A stretch of DNA of 64,000 nucleotides from Bedellia somnulentella (lineage: Eukaryota > Arthropoda > Insecta > Lepidoptera > Bedelliidae): the NCBI GenBank assembly GCA_963576735.1, contig OY755191.1, positions 10,569,608-10,633,607 of the forward strand, read 5' to 3'. This document shows positions 9,527 to 21,403 of the stretch, in pieces; position 1 is the first letter of the stretch, and every line of letters starts with the position of its first letter. Both the position numbers and the translations under genes were made by a program. The notes below the pieces were generated by a model. It was not told the DNA's origin and did not search any database. It saw only the letters and a program-made list of their open reading frames with translations.

Positions 9527-10651
9527 ATAGGAAACGTTTTCAATACAAAACTTTCACACTGGGTAACTACCTACATATAATCCGTTTCAATCTACATGAC
9601 AATAAAAATAAAATGGCGTATGCTAATCGTATATTAGTATAATTTACAATGACAACACTTTGCATTGCATTTATGTAATTATAGTTGCAAGCTTTTGGTT
9701 GAATAAACTATTATTATTATTTCTTTTAAGCTATATTATATGACAAAGAAAGAAACCTAAATATGTATAGCGAAGTAACCTTGTACGAGCGCGGTGGGCA
9801 AGCGATGCACCAGCCTTGCGTCGGCGTATCATATTACACACATACTTTCATTAACCGCATCTCGCCGCTATCGGCTAAACATGGCTTGGTTGAGGATTAC
9901 TGTGGTTAAGATGTTAATATTATTTACATGATTCATTTTTAATATTAATGGTGGTGTTTCCCATGGAGACGTCTTTGTCGTCGGCCAAGCAACATAGCTT
10001 GAGTTAAGTTGGTTCTCTGAACTTTTGGCAGAGTTAGATTAATGTATTTTTTAAGGATTTGTTGAAAGTTTGGAGCATATAATTTCGCGTTCTCCCTATT
10101 GTATTCATTTATATTTGACAGTTTTTGACCAAATTAAAAGTTTGTTAATCCATCGTTATTTTGCATCTGATTAGAAACAGTTGATCCTTAGGATAACTGA
10201 AATAGACTGTATCGAAATAACTAGGGCTTCAATGCGAGCTGAGCGAGTTAGGTAAACCTCAGTCTTATTACTATCTGTGCAGTCGGTCATAATCATAAGC
10301 TTTAAGCCGCGCTTTAAGGAACCATTAACTTTTTTCAATTGACTTCAATGGGAAAATAGTTTTTCGGTGATTATTCCTCAATAGTATGTTCGATCACGAC
10401 ATGCGACCCCCTTACGACACTTAGCAATGACCACTAATCTGAATGATCACTGTGCCAAATTTAGTTGAAATCGTTCCAGAAGAGTTCGAACACAAAGAAG
10501 TGGCCTACCCGCGTATAAAACAGTTCAAATTAATATAGAATTGCAATTGACATAAATTTATGACTCGAATGTTTATTTGTATAAATGAGTAGTTAAAAGG
10601 AACGTATATACTTTAGATATCTTAGATTAAAAAATACTTTCATCCCCTTAC

Positions 10652-10908
10652 CATACATACATACATACATACATATACTCACGGCCATAAATCCCTAGAA
10701 GGGGCAGCCAGAGCTAAGGAACTAGAAGTTCCTCAGCCACTTTTGGAAAGTTGCGTGGGGAAAAGATGGCAAAATAAAGGATGTTGGTGATGGGTCTCCA
10801 ACAGCATCGCCCAAAAATCCCTTAAAAGCCCCAATACCGTTAGTCGCCTCCTACGAACACCCACCGGCAGAAATGGGGTAGTGCTACTCTAAGCCGACAC
10901 TACACAGC
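10652..10908 (-). mobile_element. Family A copy
   Basis: Near-consensus with a (CATA)n tail. CCTTACC at 10646-10652 and 10917-10923 is a possible 7-bp target duplication with 8 extra bases at the 5' junction. Confidence 0.78.
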
Positions 10909-12223
10909 ATTTATTACCTTACCCTTTATTCTTTATTACCCGTATGTGATGCAGACAAACTTAGCCAGTATATAATACGATTAATCAATATAGATGTACA
11001 AGACACTCAACAATCCTCGTATTAGATCTGGTGAGAACAATAGTCTTAAGAGCTTTGTCGGGTCCGCACTTTACAATGGACTGGGAATTTAAGAGGGTGG
11101 TGATATTCAGTTCGATTGCTATATTGATATACTCATACAGAGTTATTTCAGGGTTGTTTTTTTTCTTTCGTTAGTTATATTTGATAAATAACCTAGATAA
11201 GATAGTTATATTTAAAGTTACTGATGAGGAGTTTTTTTTATATTGAATAACAATTACGTTTCTTAGTCTTGAGCAGATATTTATGAATTTGGGGCTCTAC
11301 AAAGACTAGGAGGTAATTTACTAACCCTATAGATATTAGAAGCGTGAGAATAAGTTAGTAATTTATGTTCTAACTGGAGCAAAAAGTATAATTCTAAGAT
11401 ACACACCTACTAAGATTTCAAATATCTTTTCCAAGATTTTCAATTCCAAAATTTACAAACTATTTTGAGCCCTTATCGAGTCTGCTGATAATTATTTGAG
11501 AGAAACACGAATAGTTATCAACTGCGAAAGCAATATTGAGTTTCATTGTTCAGCCATCACATTTCTATTCGATTAAACATTAAATCAATGTATTTCACTA
11601 AATTCATTTAATTCTGTTTCTATGATTAAATAGTAACTAAATGATTTGAAATGTCAAAGTTTAAGCCTGTTTATTACATTTTATGAAAACGGAAACAGAT
11701 AATAGGCCTTAGGTAAGTGAAGAATAGGCTTTTTTATGCTTGTACCCTTAATTCTAAGTTTTTTTAAATTTATCTCAAGTCAGTAAACAGTTATTTTAAT
11801 TGTATTTAAGCAGAAAAAAACTGAGCTTTTACATTATGTTGGTTGCAAAAAAGCGATTGGGTTAGTTCAACTTTTGTTATGTTAAGACTCCCCGATTGCT
11901 TTGTTATTTTTTTCATTCAATCAACATTGTACAATTTTTATGTAAATATAAACTTCTGTCTTTTTATCAAAGAAACAAGTCGCCATAATCACAAAGCGCA
12001 TACAAGGCATATCTACTTACAATTGTCAATACAAATACACGTTACGAAGCATTCGAAACATCTCCTTTGTTCCAGCAAGTATAGGAAAGACTAATAAAAC
12101 CGTCCATTTAAGAATTAACACAATGATTGGATGATGTCAACAACACACTGCACCCACCCGTTGGCGCTAAGTTAATTGAACAATGCAATAATATTTTTAC
12201 TCTCCATGTTTTGTAACGTTACG

Positions 12224-12280
12224 TGTCTTAAGTCTTAATCCCCTTATAGAAATAAGACCTAAGACACGAAACCCGGAGAG
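12224..12280. repeat. Short hairpin
   Basis: CGTGTCTTAAGTCTTA faces TAAGACCTAAGACACG across a loop of about 20 nt. It may be a MITE remnant; no target duplication seen. Confidence 0.45.
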
Positions 12281-13350
12281 CAAAGAGACAAGAGACAAAA
12301 CAAAGAAATAAATTACACCAGTTTATTAAAAATTAAATATACACAATATAAGAAGATAAAAATTAATAATAAAATAACAATAATAATATTATTTACTAGT
12401 GGTCCGCCAGCGGTGATCTTGCACTCGGTAGGTAAAATAGGATTAATCCAGTTTTAAACGGAGGTGTGCAAAAATTCAGTTTCATCAAGGTCCAGGTGAA
12501 ATTATCTGTCAGTAGATGAGGGTATATCACTATGTCCTCTCCTCCTTTGTCTCAGTAAGTGATACTTTAAAGAATATCTTGTAAAAATGATAATTAGTTA
12601 TCTTTTTTTAGAATCTCTCCTTGAATCCTAATTAATAATATTTTTGAGAATCCTTCTCGAATCCTCCATTAGTTCTCTCCTCCCAAAAAAAAACATCTTG
12701 ACAATCAATAAAAAATCCTAATAGACAAATAAACTTAAAAGAAGGATTTTTTTTAAAAAGAGTTTCAGTTAACATAAAAAGATGAAAACATATAAATTTG
12801 AATAAGTAAAATGTCCTAGCCTTACATTAAAAATAAAAATAAATGCCTGCGCTATCATTTTACACACCAAAAATGAATTAAAATTATATCATTTAACATA
12901 TTTTAAAACTATCTAACCTTCGTACACAAACACATTGAAAATTGATAAACTAAAGAAAAGTTTAAGATAAAATAAAATTTGACAACTCTCAGCTCCGTCG
13001 TTGCCATAACAACAACAAAATAAAAACAATAACATAAACCAGAGAAATAAAAATATTATCGACAAATCGCAGAAAAATAATAAAAAGGAACTAAACAATG
13101 ATATATAACCGCAGGAGACTAACATAAAAGGAAATAAATAATAATAAAACGGATTAACAATATTTACAGGTAAGGTTTTATATATTACAGTTTTCACACA
13201 AAGGATATAAATGAAAGTGATGAGGTTAAACTAAAATATCCTTTGGAGGATAAAGTTATCAAAGTTTTAGACGCTTCCTTGAACTGAGCGATTCGAAGTT
13301 TAGGGTAGAGTAGAGGGTAATGCTTATTTTATACCAACTAGTCAAACTTT

Positions 13351-13580
13351 GCCGTGTAGTGCCGGCTTAGAATATCACTACATCTTTCTACCCACGTGGG
13401 GCTTTTTTAAGTGTTTTTTGGGCGATGAGGTTGGAGACCCATCACCGACGAAACTTAATTTCTGCAATCTTGTCCCCTGTCAACTATCAAATGTGGCTGA
13501 GGAGTCCTCAGTGAGGACATTCCTAGCTCTGAAGTTCTGACTACTCCTTTGTGTGATTTATGGCCATAAGTATATGTATA
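13351..13580 (+). mobile_element. Family A, diverged copy
   Basis: Head GCCGTGTAGTGCCGGCTTAG, a shortened CGTAAGAGG region, tail CATAAGTATATGTATATG. Confidence 0.7.
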
Positions 13581-13957
13581 TGGTAAATGTAAATAGTATA
13601 GGTCTGGTAATATTGCAAGTGACATTTTATTTAATAAAATTCATTCATGATAAACAAATGCGGTTCAAATATCAACCCACTTTAGCAACTTTAAATCTTT
13701 CAACATAATTGACTCCTAATGCCCACGGTAATAAAAGCCACTTTAATATACGCAAATTATCTGTTTAATATAACTTCTCACGTCGGTGTCAAGTACCAAG
13801 ATAGTGTACATCATAAACTCATATAATAAGAAGGTAGTTATCCGAACGTGGGTCGATTGCCCTACTCCATATGAGTGAGACAAATTTTGTGCAGTTTATC
13901 TTGTGAAAATTATTACACGGGACCCGGCTCCGGTTTGAGATTGAATTAATTAAGTCC

Positions 13958-14252
13958 TTTTTTAGATAAGATATATAATACATACATACATACATATGCT
14001 CACGGCTATATTTCCCTAGAAGGGGTAGCCAGAGCTAAGGAATTATAAATTCCGCAGCCACTTTTGGAAGTTGATTGGGGAAAAGATGGTAAAAATAAAG
14101 GTTTTTGGTGATGGGTGTCCAACCGCATCGCCCAAAAATCCAATAAAAAGCCCCAATACCCTTAGTCGCCTCTTACGATCACCCACGGGTAGAAATGGGG
14201 TAGTGTTATTCTAAGCCGACACTACACAGCTTTTTTTAGATAAGATATATAA
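13958..14252 (-). mobile_element. Family A copy with exact 21-bp target duplication
   Basis: Element 13979-14230, reverse. The flanks 13958-13978 and 14232-14252 are identical over 21 bp, with one extra base at the 5' junction. A recent, well-defined insertion. Confidence 0.85.
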
Positions 14253-14771
14253 ATATGTGATTATAAGTGTAATATGTGTGATGTACACTTTATATATTTC
14301 CCTTTTTTAGATATGAAATTAGTTCTTCAATACTTTATTTGACAAATTTTACATGCATATTTTTTTCATACATCATCATCATCATCCATCACTGGCATCA
14401 TCAAGGCACTGCCAGAGAAAAAGTGGGTACGCGGGATATTTGGAGACGAAAAATCCACGTGAACTTCAGAATTGGTACCTTTATCACCCATACAAGGATA
14501 TACAGAATAAGCAATAATACTACATTACATTACATAGTGATCAAAATATATGTATTTATTACGTCAAAGCCAGACCACAAACCTTTGAATCTTTTGGTTG
14601 CATCATCGGTTAATTAAAAATATTAATTTTCGGTCATATTTCGGTAGCTCATTTCAATAATGAATTATCATATTGAATTATTTGCGGTCTTCGCGGTGTC
14701 GGCGTGTTTGTTTATTTATTATATAAAGCGATAGGTAAATAACCGCACAAATGAGATGAAAACTTATAAAC

Positions 14772-14950
14772 ATACTAGCTGAACAGGCAAATTTTGCTTT
14801 GTTAAAAAGTAAATGAATCAATTTTGTATCTACTTTCCAATAGGCAATCTGGATAACAAAAAACAGACTATTATCTTTTCAATAAACATATTCTATAGTA
14901 CATATTATTCTTCCACCGGATATAGTCGTAATTTTATTTGAATAGGCTAG
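14772..14950 (-). mobile_element. Helitron-type 3' end and associated repeat
   Basis: Read in reverse it ends GCAAAATTTGCCTGTTCAGCTAG then T: a small hairpin followed by CTAG, the Helitron 3' signature. The stretch 14860-14940 recurs at about 20075-20150 (TTCAATAARCATATTCTA...CGGGATATA-type sequence), so it belongs to a repeat family I cannot name. Confidence 0.45.
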
Positions 14951-15000
14951 ATACATACATACATACATACATATACTCACGGTCATAAATCCCAAAGAAG
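14951..15000 (-). mobile_element. Family A tail fragment inside a Helitron end
   Basis: Only (CATA)n and ATACTCACGGTCATAAATCC. It sits between CTAG (14947-14950) and CTGACACGGC (15001), as if inserted into a Helitron 3' terminus. Confidence 0.5.
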
Positions 15001-15209
15001 CTGACACGGCAAACATCGTTTTGTTACAAAAACAAAATATAAGTTAGGGGTGGACAACCCTTATCACTTCGGTGTACAAAAAATAGTTATAAACCTATTC
15101 TCAGACCTACCAAATGTTTATGCAAACTTTCATTAAAATCGGTTCAATGGTTTCAGAGGACTTTAGTGACAAACGCTGCTGTGACACGTGAATTTTATGT
15201 ATAAGAAAG
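15001..15209 (-). mobile_element. Small non-autonomous Helitron-like element
   Basis: On the minus strand it begins TCTTTCTTATACATAAAATT after an A and ends in a hairpin (ACAAAACGATGTTTGCCGTG). The middle has the TACCAAATG...ATCGGTTCAATGGTTTCAGA pattern common near insect Helitron-like repeats. About 210 bp, non-coding. Confidence 0.55.
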
Positions 15210-16539
15210 ATTACATAATACAAATTCCTTTGTTTATAGTTTTTGAACCTGTAATACTTTGGTATTACAGGTTATACTTTTGCTGGATGAGGACATCTGC
15301 ATTCTATTAGATAGGTTTCGTAGCCAAATAGCAAATTCGAAACCTCAAACTATTCTGAAAAGTAGAAATAAGATTTCTTCTACACATCACCTTTCATTCT
15401 TCCTTTCAAACTAGAAAAAAAGACTGTTAAAAAACTCAGCCTCAAAAGTAAAAGCATTCAACTTAAAAATCCGTGCCAAAGAACATATATACATGGAATT
15501 ATCAGCAGTTTTCCGTACATCCGGATATGAAAGGATATTTCTCATGCGGGTGGCCGGATATGGGCGTCTTGGGGGAGTTCAGGCCGCGGTCGTCATATGG
15601 ACTCGACATTTAAGATTCCGCACTTCGATAACTAACCTGTCACGAGGTGGATAACGAAATTGAGTACGTATGTTTTATAGGATATTTGTTGTCTGCGATG
15701 TGGGTTTCAGGATAATAATTTTACGTGTTAATATCACGATATAACTAAAATAATATACACATATACTGCCGTCTTGTAAAATAATTCAGAGCTTTTGGAA
15801 ATTTGGTAACTTTCACTTTTATTGACCATGTCTCCCACTTGATATTTTTATAAGACACAATCATAATCTCAAAAGGAATACGAAAAAATATCGACACTTA
15901 CAACTATATTCCTAAAACTCAGCATTACCTAAGTATAATAATGAAGTAAGGTCGTAGTACATGAAACAAGTTTATCCCAATGGAATAATATTTACAAGCA
16001 CATAGTTACTAATAGAATGTGTTTACATATCTCAGTTCCCATGCAAATCGATATAATAATATCGTAACATAACACTTATTGTTATAAGAGTCATAGTAAC
16101 ATGAGTCATTGACTTCTGGTACATTTCAGGAATTTAATCAACATTGAGAACAAATTTTTGACGTTTAATAACTGTAGGATTTGTACAATAATATTTTATA
16201 AGCTTGAACAATCACTTATTTGTTCAATGCATCATACAATCAATCCAAATCAACAATTTGTTGATGAAAAGGAAAACTATTTTTGATATATTTATTTTGA
16301 AAAATGATTTTTAATAAAAAATACTAAGTCATAATTGGTTTATTTTATTTTTAATGGTCTCTTATTTACTGAATTACATTTGAGTACAGTATGAGCGAAA
16401 ATCTAATTGTTCCTTTAATTTTACCATCTTTTATAAAATAGCACCTTGACATGAAAAAACGAGAATAAAACTAAAACGAAAGGTCAAACTGCTAAGTGTT
16501 GTACCTCTTTTGAAACAGCATTAAACCAGCATTTTTTTA

Positions 16540-16923
16540 AAGTACAGGGTTACTTTTCCGTGATACTTTTTTTTTCACAGAGTGCTCTTAAAGTTTGAAA
16601 TATTTTTTTGGAACACTTCAAAATTAACGGAAAAACATTAATTTCTCGTTAAATTTGGTACCAAGGGCTGCAATACTTTTTTTTTGTATTGATACATTAT
16701 CCAGTCATAATACAACACCTTTTGTTTTATTCATTTCTATCAACAAAAAAAAATTATGAATGAAATTGTCAAAAATCACGGCATTTTAAATAAAAAAAAC
16801 CAAAATATCATATTTTTTTGTGCAGTGAAGTTATGGTCATGCTGTAGAAAGATTTTCTGTTGGTAATAACCTCCTTAATCTCCCCGAATCGTTTGATCCA
16901 CGACTTTTGGGCCATCCTGTATA
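16540..16923. mobile_element. Possible degenerate DNA transposon
   Basis: Left boundary near AGTACAGGGTTACTTTT, right boundary ACTTTTGGGCCATCCTGTAT: the ends resemble the inverted GTACAGGG...CCCTGTA(T) termini seen on many insect elements. The match is poor and I see no clear target duplication. Confidence 0.25.
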
Positions 16924-17764
16924 AAATGGATTGATGATACATGTGACCATTAAAAATAAAAATATTATAAATGGAAACTAATTCATTTATTTTAACGACT
17001 CCGAACTTGTTTTGACTCCAAGTAGATCAAGGCTTATAAAATTATTTAAATTTTAATACATAAACATGCGGATTCTATTTGTCATCATACTCTATGCATA
17101 CCGCGTTTTCGGAGAAAATGTGGAAGTCCAAAGATAAAGAGTCATGTCCAGTACACTGGCTTCACAAAAACACCGTATCAAAGCCTCTATTTACTACACT
17201 ATAAGGTCTATAAAATCATCAGAACGGCTTATCAACTCTTGTGGGATTTAAATGGACTCTAGTATTTTTTTCTTGTCTTTTTCTCAAATAAAAGACTATG
17301 ATATGTTTCTCTGATAACAATAAGATAATACACATGGGTATCGTAAAACGTACATTTTTAAAGACGATATCCTTAAAAGTATATCTGGGAAGAATAAAAA
17401 TACATGGTTATCATTTTATGACTGAGATAAAAGCAAATTGGAGCCGTTGCGGGTTCCGTAGAAACTATATTTTAAACAAGTAATGTTATGTGGTTCAACT
17501 AGACGAGGCTTTTATACTAAACATAATTGAGAGGGTGAGATAAGTATATTAATTATCACGTAGTCACCTCAGCTACTGTTCAGAATACCCTTTTTTGCTT
17601 GGATATTTCCTGGTCAATCGTGTTGTGGATTTAGAAGGTTTGCATGACAATTGTGTTTCTGTTCAAATTAAAAAGGATTTTTCCACTAGTGCAGTGTTGC
17701 TGTTGCCCATGAATTCGATCTTAATAGGAGGAAATGGAGTAAACAAATGTTTTCATGCGATTTT

Positions 17765-18300
17765 GAGTACATTCATACATAAACTCACGGGATAAATCCT
17801 AAAAAAGGGTAGCTAGAGTTTCAGAATTAAAAATTCCGAAACTGTGGAATATAAATGGGGGAACGATGAAAAATAGAAAAAAAATATGGTTATTGGATTT
17901 GACATGCAGAGGATGGATGAAAATAAAGTAGCGAAAGAGATCTATAGAGCCAATGTGGATGGGATAGTTAGTAGAGGACGGCCTCGTAAAACGTTTCTTG
18001 ACCAGATAGAAAACGTTCTTATAAAGGCGGGGGTCCGAAGTGAGAAGAATAAAAGAGCATGTATGAGAAGAATAATGGATGTAAGGGAAGCAAGAGAGGT
18101 TCGTCAAGATCGTACTAAGTTGCGATCGATAGTCTCTGCCTACCCCAATGGGAATAATGGGCGTGAGTATAAGTAAGTAAGTAAATTATGGTTAGTGATA
18201 GGTCTCCAGCCACATCGCCCAACAAAATCTTAAGATACCCTTAAACCCAAAGTCGCGTTTTGTAACATCATGGAAAGTAATAGCTTAGTGCTATATTATA
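17765..18300 (-). mobile_element. Family A copy split by an L insertion
   Basis: Reverse A at 17765 to about 17891 (CACGGGATAAATCCTAAAAA...) and again at about 18188-18300 (GTGATAGGTCTCCAGCCACATC, then TAGTGCTAT). ATGGTTA at 17885-17891 and 18188-18194 marks the split. Confidence 0.65.
17886..18187 (+). mobile_element. Family L copy, best-preserved coding end
   Basis: Open for 96 codons to 18176. Within it are DMQRMDENKVAKEIYRANVD, GRPRKTFLDQIENVLIKAG, NKRACMRRIMDVREAREVRQ and LRSIVSAYPNG. The GHV-RM-----K-----(G)RGRP--T--D layout is that of the C-terminal end of many endonuclease/reverse-transcriptase (non-LTR) polyproteins; the clade cannot be fixed from this piece. No catalytic RT residues are present. 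The ATG is not a real start; this is a 5'-truncated insertion. Confidence 0.65.
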
Positions 18301-18576
18301 CATATGTACAGATCACAAAAACGAGACACATAGATATTCCGGCACTATATTCGAGCCAATAATATGCCCCCGAAGTTGTATAAACACACCGATCTTACTC
18401 CGACATCCTCCGATGCTAAAAATGCGAATCACACATACACTTTACGAAACCAAAGTGCATATTAACACGCGTCGGGCGGTTCTGGGAAGCTGTATGCATC
18501 AATTATACACACATTTACTGGAAGTACTATTTTAGCATTGATATGTTGATAGGGTCATCGTTTAACTTATAATGGA

Positions 18577-18658
18577 CATGCATACATACTTCTTCACGGC
18601 TTTAAATCTCAAAAACAGTAGCCAAAGCTGCAGAATTAGAAATGATTCAGTCACGTTT
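18577..18658 (-). mobile_element. Family A 3' fragment
   Basis: CATACATACTTCTTCACGGC to GATTCAGTCACGTTT; the 5' two thirds are absent. Confidence 0.5.
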
Positions 18659-18677
18659 AATAATGTAACAGAGTGAG

Positions 18678-19023
18678 AAAAAGTGTAAATCGTCAATATA
18701 TAAAAATTATGTTGGATAAAAAATAGAATAGCTGTGTAGTGCCGGCTTAGAATAGCACTACCCCATTTCTTCCGGTGGGTGTACGTAAGAGGCGACTAAC
18801 GGTATTGGGGCTTTAAAGGGATTTTTGGGCGATGCGGTTGGAGACCCATCACCAACATTTATTTCACCATCTTTTCCCTACGCAACTTCCAAAAGTGGCT
18901 GTGGAATTTTTAATTCTTTAGCTCTGGCTACCCCTTCATGGGATTTATAGCCGTGAGTATATGTATGTATGTAAAAAGTGTAAATCATCAACATATAAAA
19001 ATTAGGTTGGATAAAAAATAGAA
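18678..19023 (+). mobile_element. Family A copy with a 51-bp target duplication
   Basis: Element 18731-18972, plus strand. Its flanks 18678-18728 and 18973-19023 are 51-bp direct repeats with three mismatches, meeting the TATG tail directly at the 3' side and leaving two extra bases at the 5' side. Confidence 0.82.
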
Positions 19024-19194
19024 AAAATATTTCAATGTGTTTTGGGCACACGGACTGAACCGATCAAAATCAATAGAGGCGAAATAGGTGTAATGTAATC
19101 CTAATTGTCTTCAAAACACGTTTAGATTCAAAATTAAAACTAGACAAATAAACCGGGAGTTTGGATTGAGAAAAATAAAAAAAAACACTTTTGA

Positions 19195-19535
19195 GAATAC
19201 TTGGTGAATGTTCATGAGGCAAAAGCTTTGTCAGGATGAACCCAATGAGAATTAGCGTTACACACATACATATACTCACGGCTATAAATCCCTAGATGGG
19301 GTAGCCAGAGCTAAGGAATTAGAAATTCCTCAGCCACTTTTGGAAAGTTAAGTGGGGAAAAGATGGAAAAATAAAGTTTGTTGGTGATGGGTCTCCAACC
19401 TCATTGCCCAAAAATCCCTTAAAAGCCCCAATACCGTTAGTCGCCTTTTACGCACACCCACCGGAAGAAATGGGGTAGTGCTATTCTAAGCCCACACTAC
19501 ACAGCAAATTAGCGTTAGCATGAATATATCTAAAT
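19195..19535. mobile_element. L tail interrupted by a reverse A copy
   Basis: Old L sequence (19195-19260: AATGTTCATGAGGCAAAAGC...CCCAATGAGAATTAGCG) is split by A at 19261-19505. The duplication AATTAGCGTTA occurs at 19250-19260 and 19507-19517, then L continues GCATGAATAT. Confidence 0.75.
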
Positions 19536-19765
19536 AACCACCATACCAAATTTAGTATGATGCAATGATAACAAAACGACTTTCACAATCTCTACCGGAT
19601 CCAGTTAGGAAATGTATATAGTGCAACATTTAGCAAGCGCAATGCACGTGTAGAATTACTAATGTTTCAGTTATGTAGGGTTCGCCCGCGCATTGTCATT
19701 TACCTTGCTACATATAAAGCTACATTTATTTTACGATCTACTTCGTACTAAATTTTCAAAAGTTT

Positions 19766-19985
19766 GCTGTGTAGTGCCGGCGTAGAATAGCACTGCCTCA
19801 TTTCTTCCCATGGGTGATCATAAGAGGAAACTAAGGGTGTTGGGGCTTTTTAAGTGATTTTTGGGTGATGCGGTTGGAGACCCATCACCAGAAACATTAA
19901 TTTTACAATCAATTATTTAACTTATAAAAGTGACTGAAGCTCTGGCTACCACTTTTAAAGATTTATAGCTGTGAGTATATGTATT
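19766..19985 (+). mobile_element. Family A copy
   Basis: Head GCTGTGTAGTGCCGGCGTAG, tail CTGTGAGTATATGTA. About 20 bp are lost in the GGCTGAGGAATTCC region. Confidence 0.7.
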
Positions 19986-20369
19986 TTGTAGGTCTGTACA
20001 TATAAAACATGGACTTTAAAAAAACGTACATGTTACAGTGCAGTTCGAAGGTATTGTATAAACAGACATGTGGACAATAAAGATATCTTCAATAAGCATA
20101 TTCTACAGTACTGATTATTCCTCCACGGGATATATCGTGATTTTATTTATATAGTATTTAATTCGTTCTAATGCTTTTCGATACGGAAAAGGAAATCCGT
20201 TTCACTGTATTAGAACTGCAGTGTCAATATAATGTTTCCAATTACATGTTCTTTCTCATAGAAATAACTGTTGGATTGCTGTAAACTTCGTGTTTTAATT
20301 TATTAAAGTTGACTAAATATGATGGACATAATAACAACACTGACATACGCCTACTAATAATTATTATAC

Positions 20370-20750
20370 ATATTCTACCGTGATAGCCCAGTGGGTAGAA
20401 CACTCGGTTATCGTGCAAACGACTAGTGTTCAAATCCTGGGTCGGGCCTACACCAATTTGTCTTTTCTAAAGACATATGTGTGGTTAATTTATCATGGTT
20501 GTTAACGGTGAGGGAAAACATCGTGAGGAAACCCACATGGCTGAGTTGTACTTAGTCATGTGACAGTGTATTCGTACAAAACGGCGATAGGCCTGCCCCC
20601 TATCACGTGAGTACACTGTCCATGCAAAACATGGGTATTCTGAACACCAGGTGACAAAGTCACGTGATGTTCAGAAGTATTAGTACCTCTGCCAACCCCT
20701 TCGGGGATATTCGGCGTGAAAGTTTATGTTATGTTATGTTATATTCTACC
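20370..20750 (+). mobile_element. Family S tRNA-derived SINE, full length
   Basis: tRNA-like head CCGTGATAGCCCAGTGGGTA (A box TAGCCCAGTGG), then GTGTTCAAATCCTGGGTCGG (B box). The body includes ACGTGAGTACACTGTCCATG and TGTTCAGAAGTATTAGTACC, and the tail is a TTATG repeat. ATATTCTACC at 20370-20379 and 20741-20750 is a 10-bp target duplication. The insertion abuts a 5'-truncated A element. Confidence 0.88.
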
Positions 20751-20920
20751 CGTGGGTGATCGTAAGAGGCAACAAGGGTATAGGGCAGGACTTTTTCAGC
20801 GATGCAGTTGGAGACCCGCCACCAAAATTATTTATTATTACCGTCTTTTCCCTGCTCAACTTCCAAAAGCGACTCAGGAATGTCTCATTTCGAAGCAATG
20901 GCTACCCCGTTTAGGGATTC
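20745..20920 (+). mobile_element. Family A, both ends missing
   Basis: Starts at TTCTACCCGTGGGTGATCG and ends at GGCTACCCCGTTTAGGGATT. Its 5' edge coincides with the target site of the S SINE. Confidence 0.65.
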
Positions 20921-20924
20921 CGGG

Positions 20925-21140
20925 TTAGGGGAATCTCCGCAGTTTGATGAGTAAAGGATGCTGTATGGCGGTCTGGGCTTCGACTCCCGCAGAGTATTCT
21001 TATTTCAATTTGGGTGATTTAAATCAGTTAAGTTGATATCGCAGAAACAATCACCTGCTGGTGTTATCTTTATACGAGTTATATGATATCGCGTTATATT
21101 TATGTTTACTACGCCTATCGCCCGATACACATACACAACA
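20925..21140 (+). mobile_element. Unclassified SINE-like repeat
   Basis: GGGCTTCGACTCCC resembles a B box. The 3' half (GTGTTATCTTTATACGAGTT, GTTTACTACGCCTATCGCCC, GATACACATACAC) recurs at 23724-23806, so it is repetitive. Confidence 0.45.
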
Positions 21141-21148
21141 CAAACACA

Positions 21149-21403
21149 TCAGAAAGTTATAATGGCTCCGTGTTTCGGAGGGCGCGTTTCAATCATGGTA
21201 GTAGTCATTCGTCTGCGAACTTGCCCAAGATCCACGTGGACCTTTGACAAATTACTAAATTTTAGCAATCCAGGCGGGAATCGAACCCGCGACCTCGGGT
21301 ATACGCCCCCGTCGCTCTGCCAACTGAGCTGCCGTGTCAATGGCTGCCAGTGCGAAATTCTTCTATCCTTTGTTTCTTTTACACTTTTAAGTAGTGTTTG
21401 CAA
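21149..21403 (-). mobile_element. Family T repeat with tRNA-like core
   Basis: tRNA-like core at 21267-21338, minus strand: AGCTCAGTTGGCAGAGC D-arm and GCGGGTTCGATTCCCGC T-arm. The 3' acceptor strand is lost (CCTGGATTGC). Conserved flanks TTTCGCACTGGCAGCCATTG and ACAAAGGATAGAAGAATTTC match the copies at 57.2-58.6 kb, so the tRNA-like part is internal to a larger repeat. Confidence 0.65.

Noticed and set aside
17886..18176. A host gene for a small DNA-binding protein (GRPRKT motif)
   Set aside because: The same sequence recurs in decayed form at many sites with a TATG tail and target duplications, so it is a retroelement ORF end.
10640..19300. CRISPR-like regular repeats suggested by recurring CATACATACATA blocks
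   Set aside because: They are the microsatellite tails of dispersed A and L retroelements, irregularly spaced and with no spacers; the DNA is eukaryotic.
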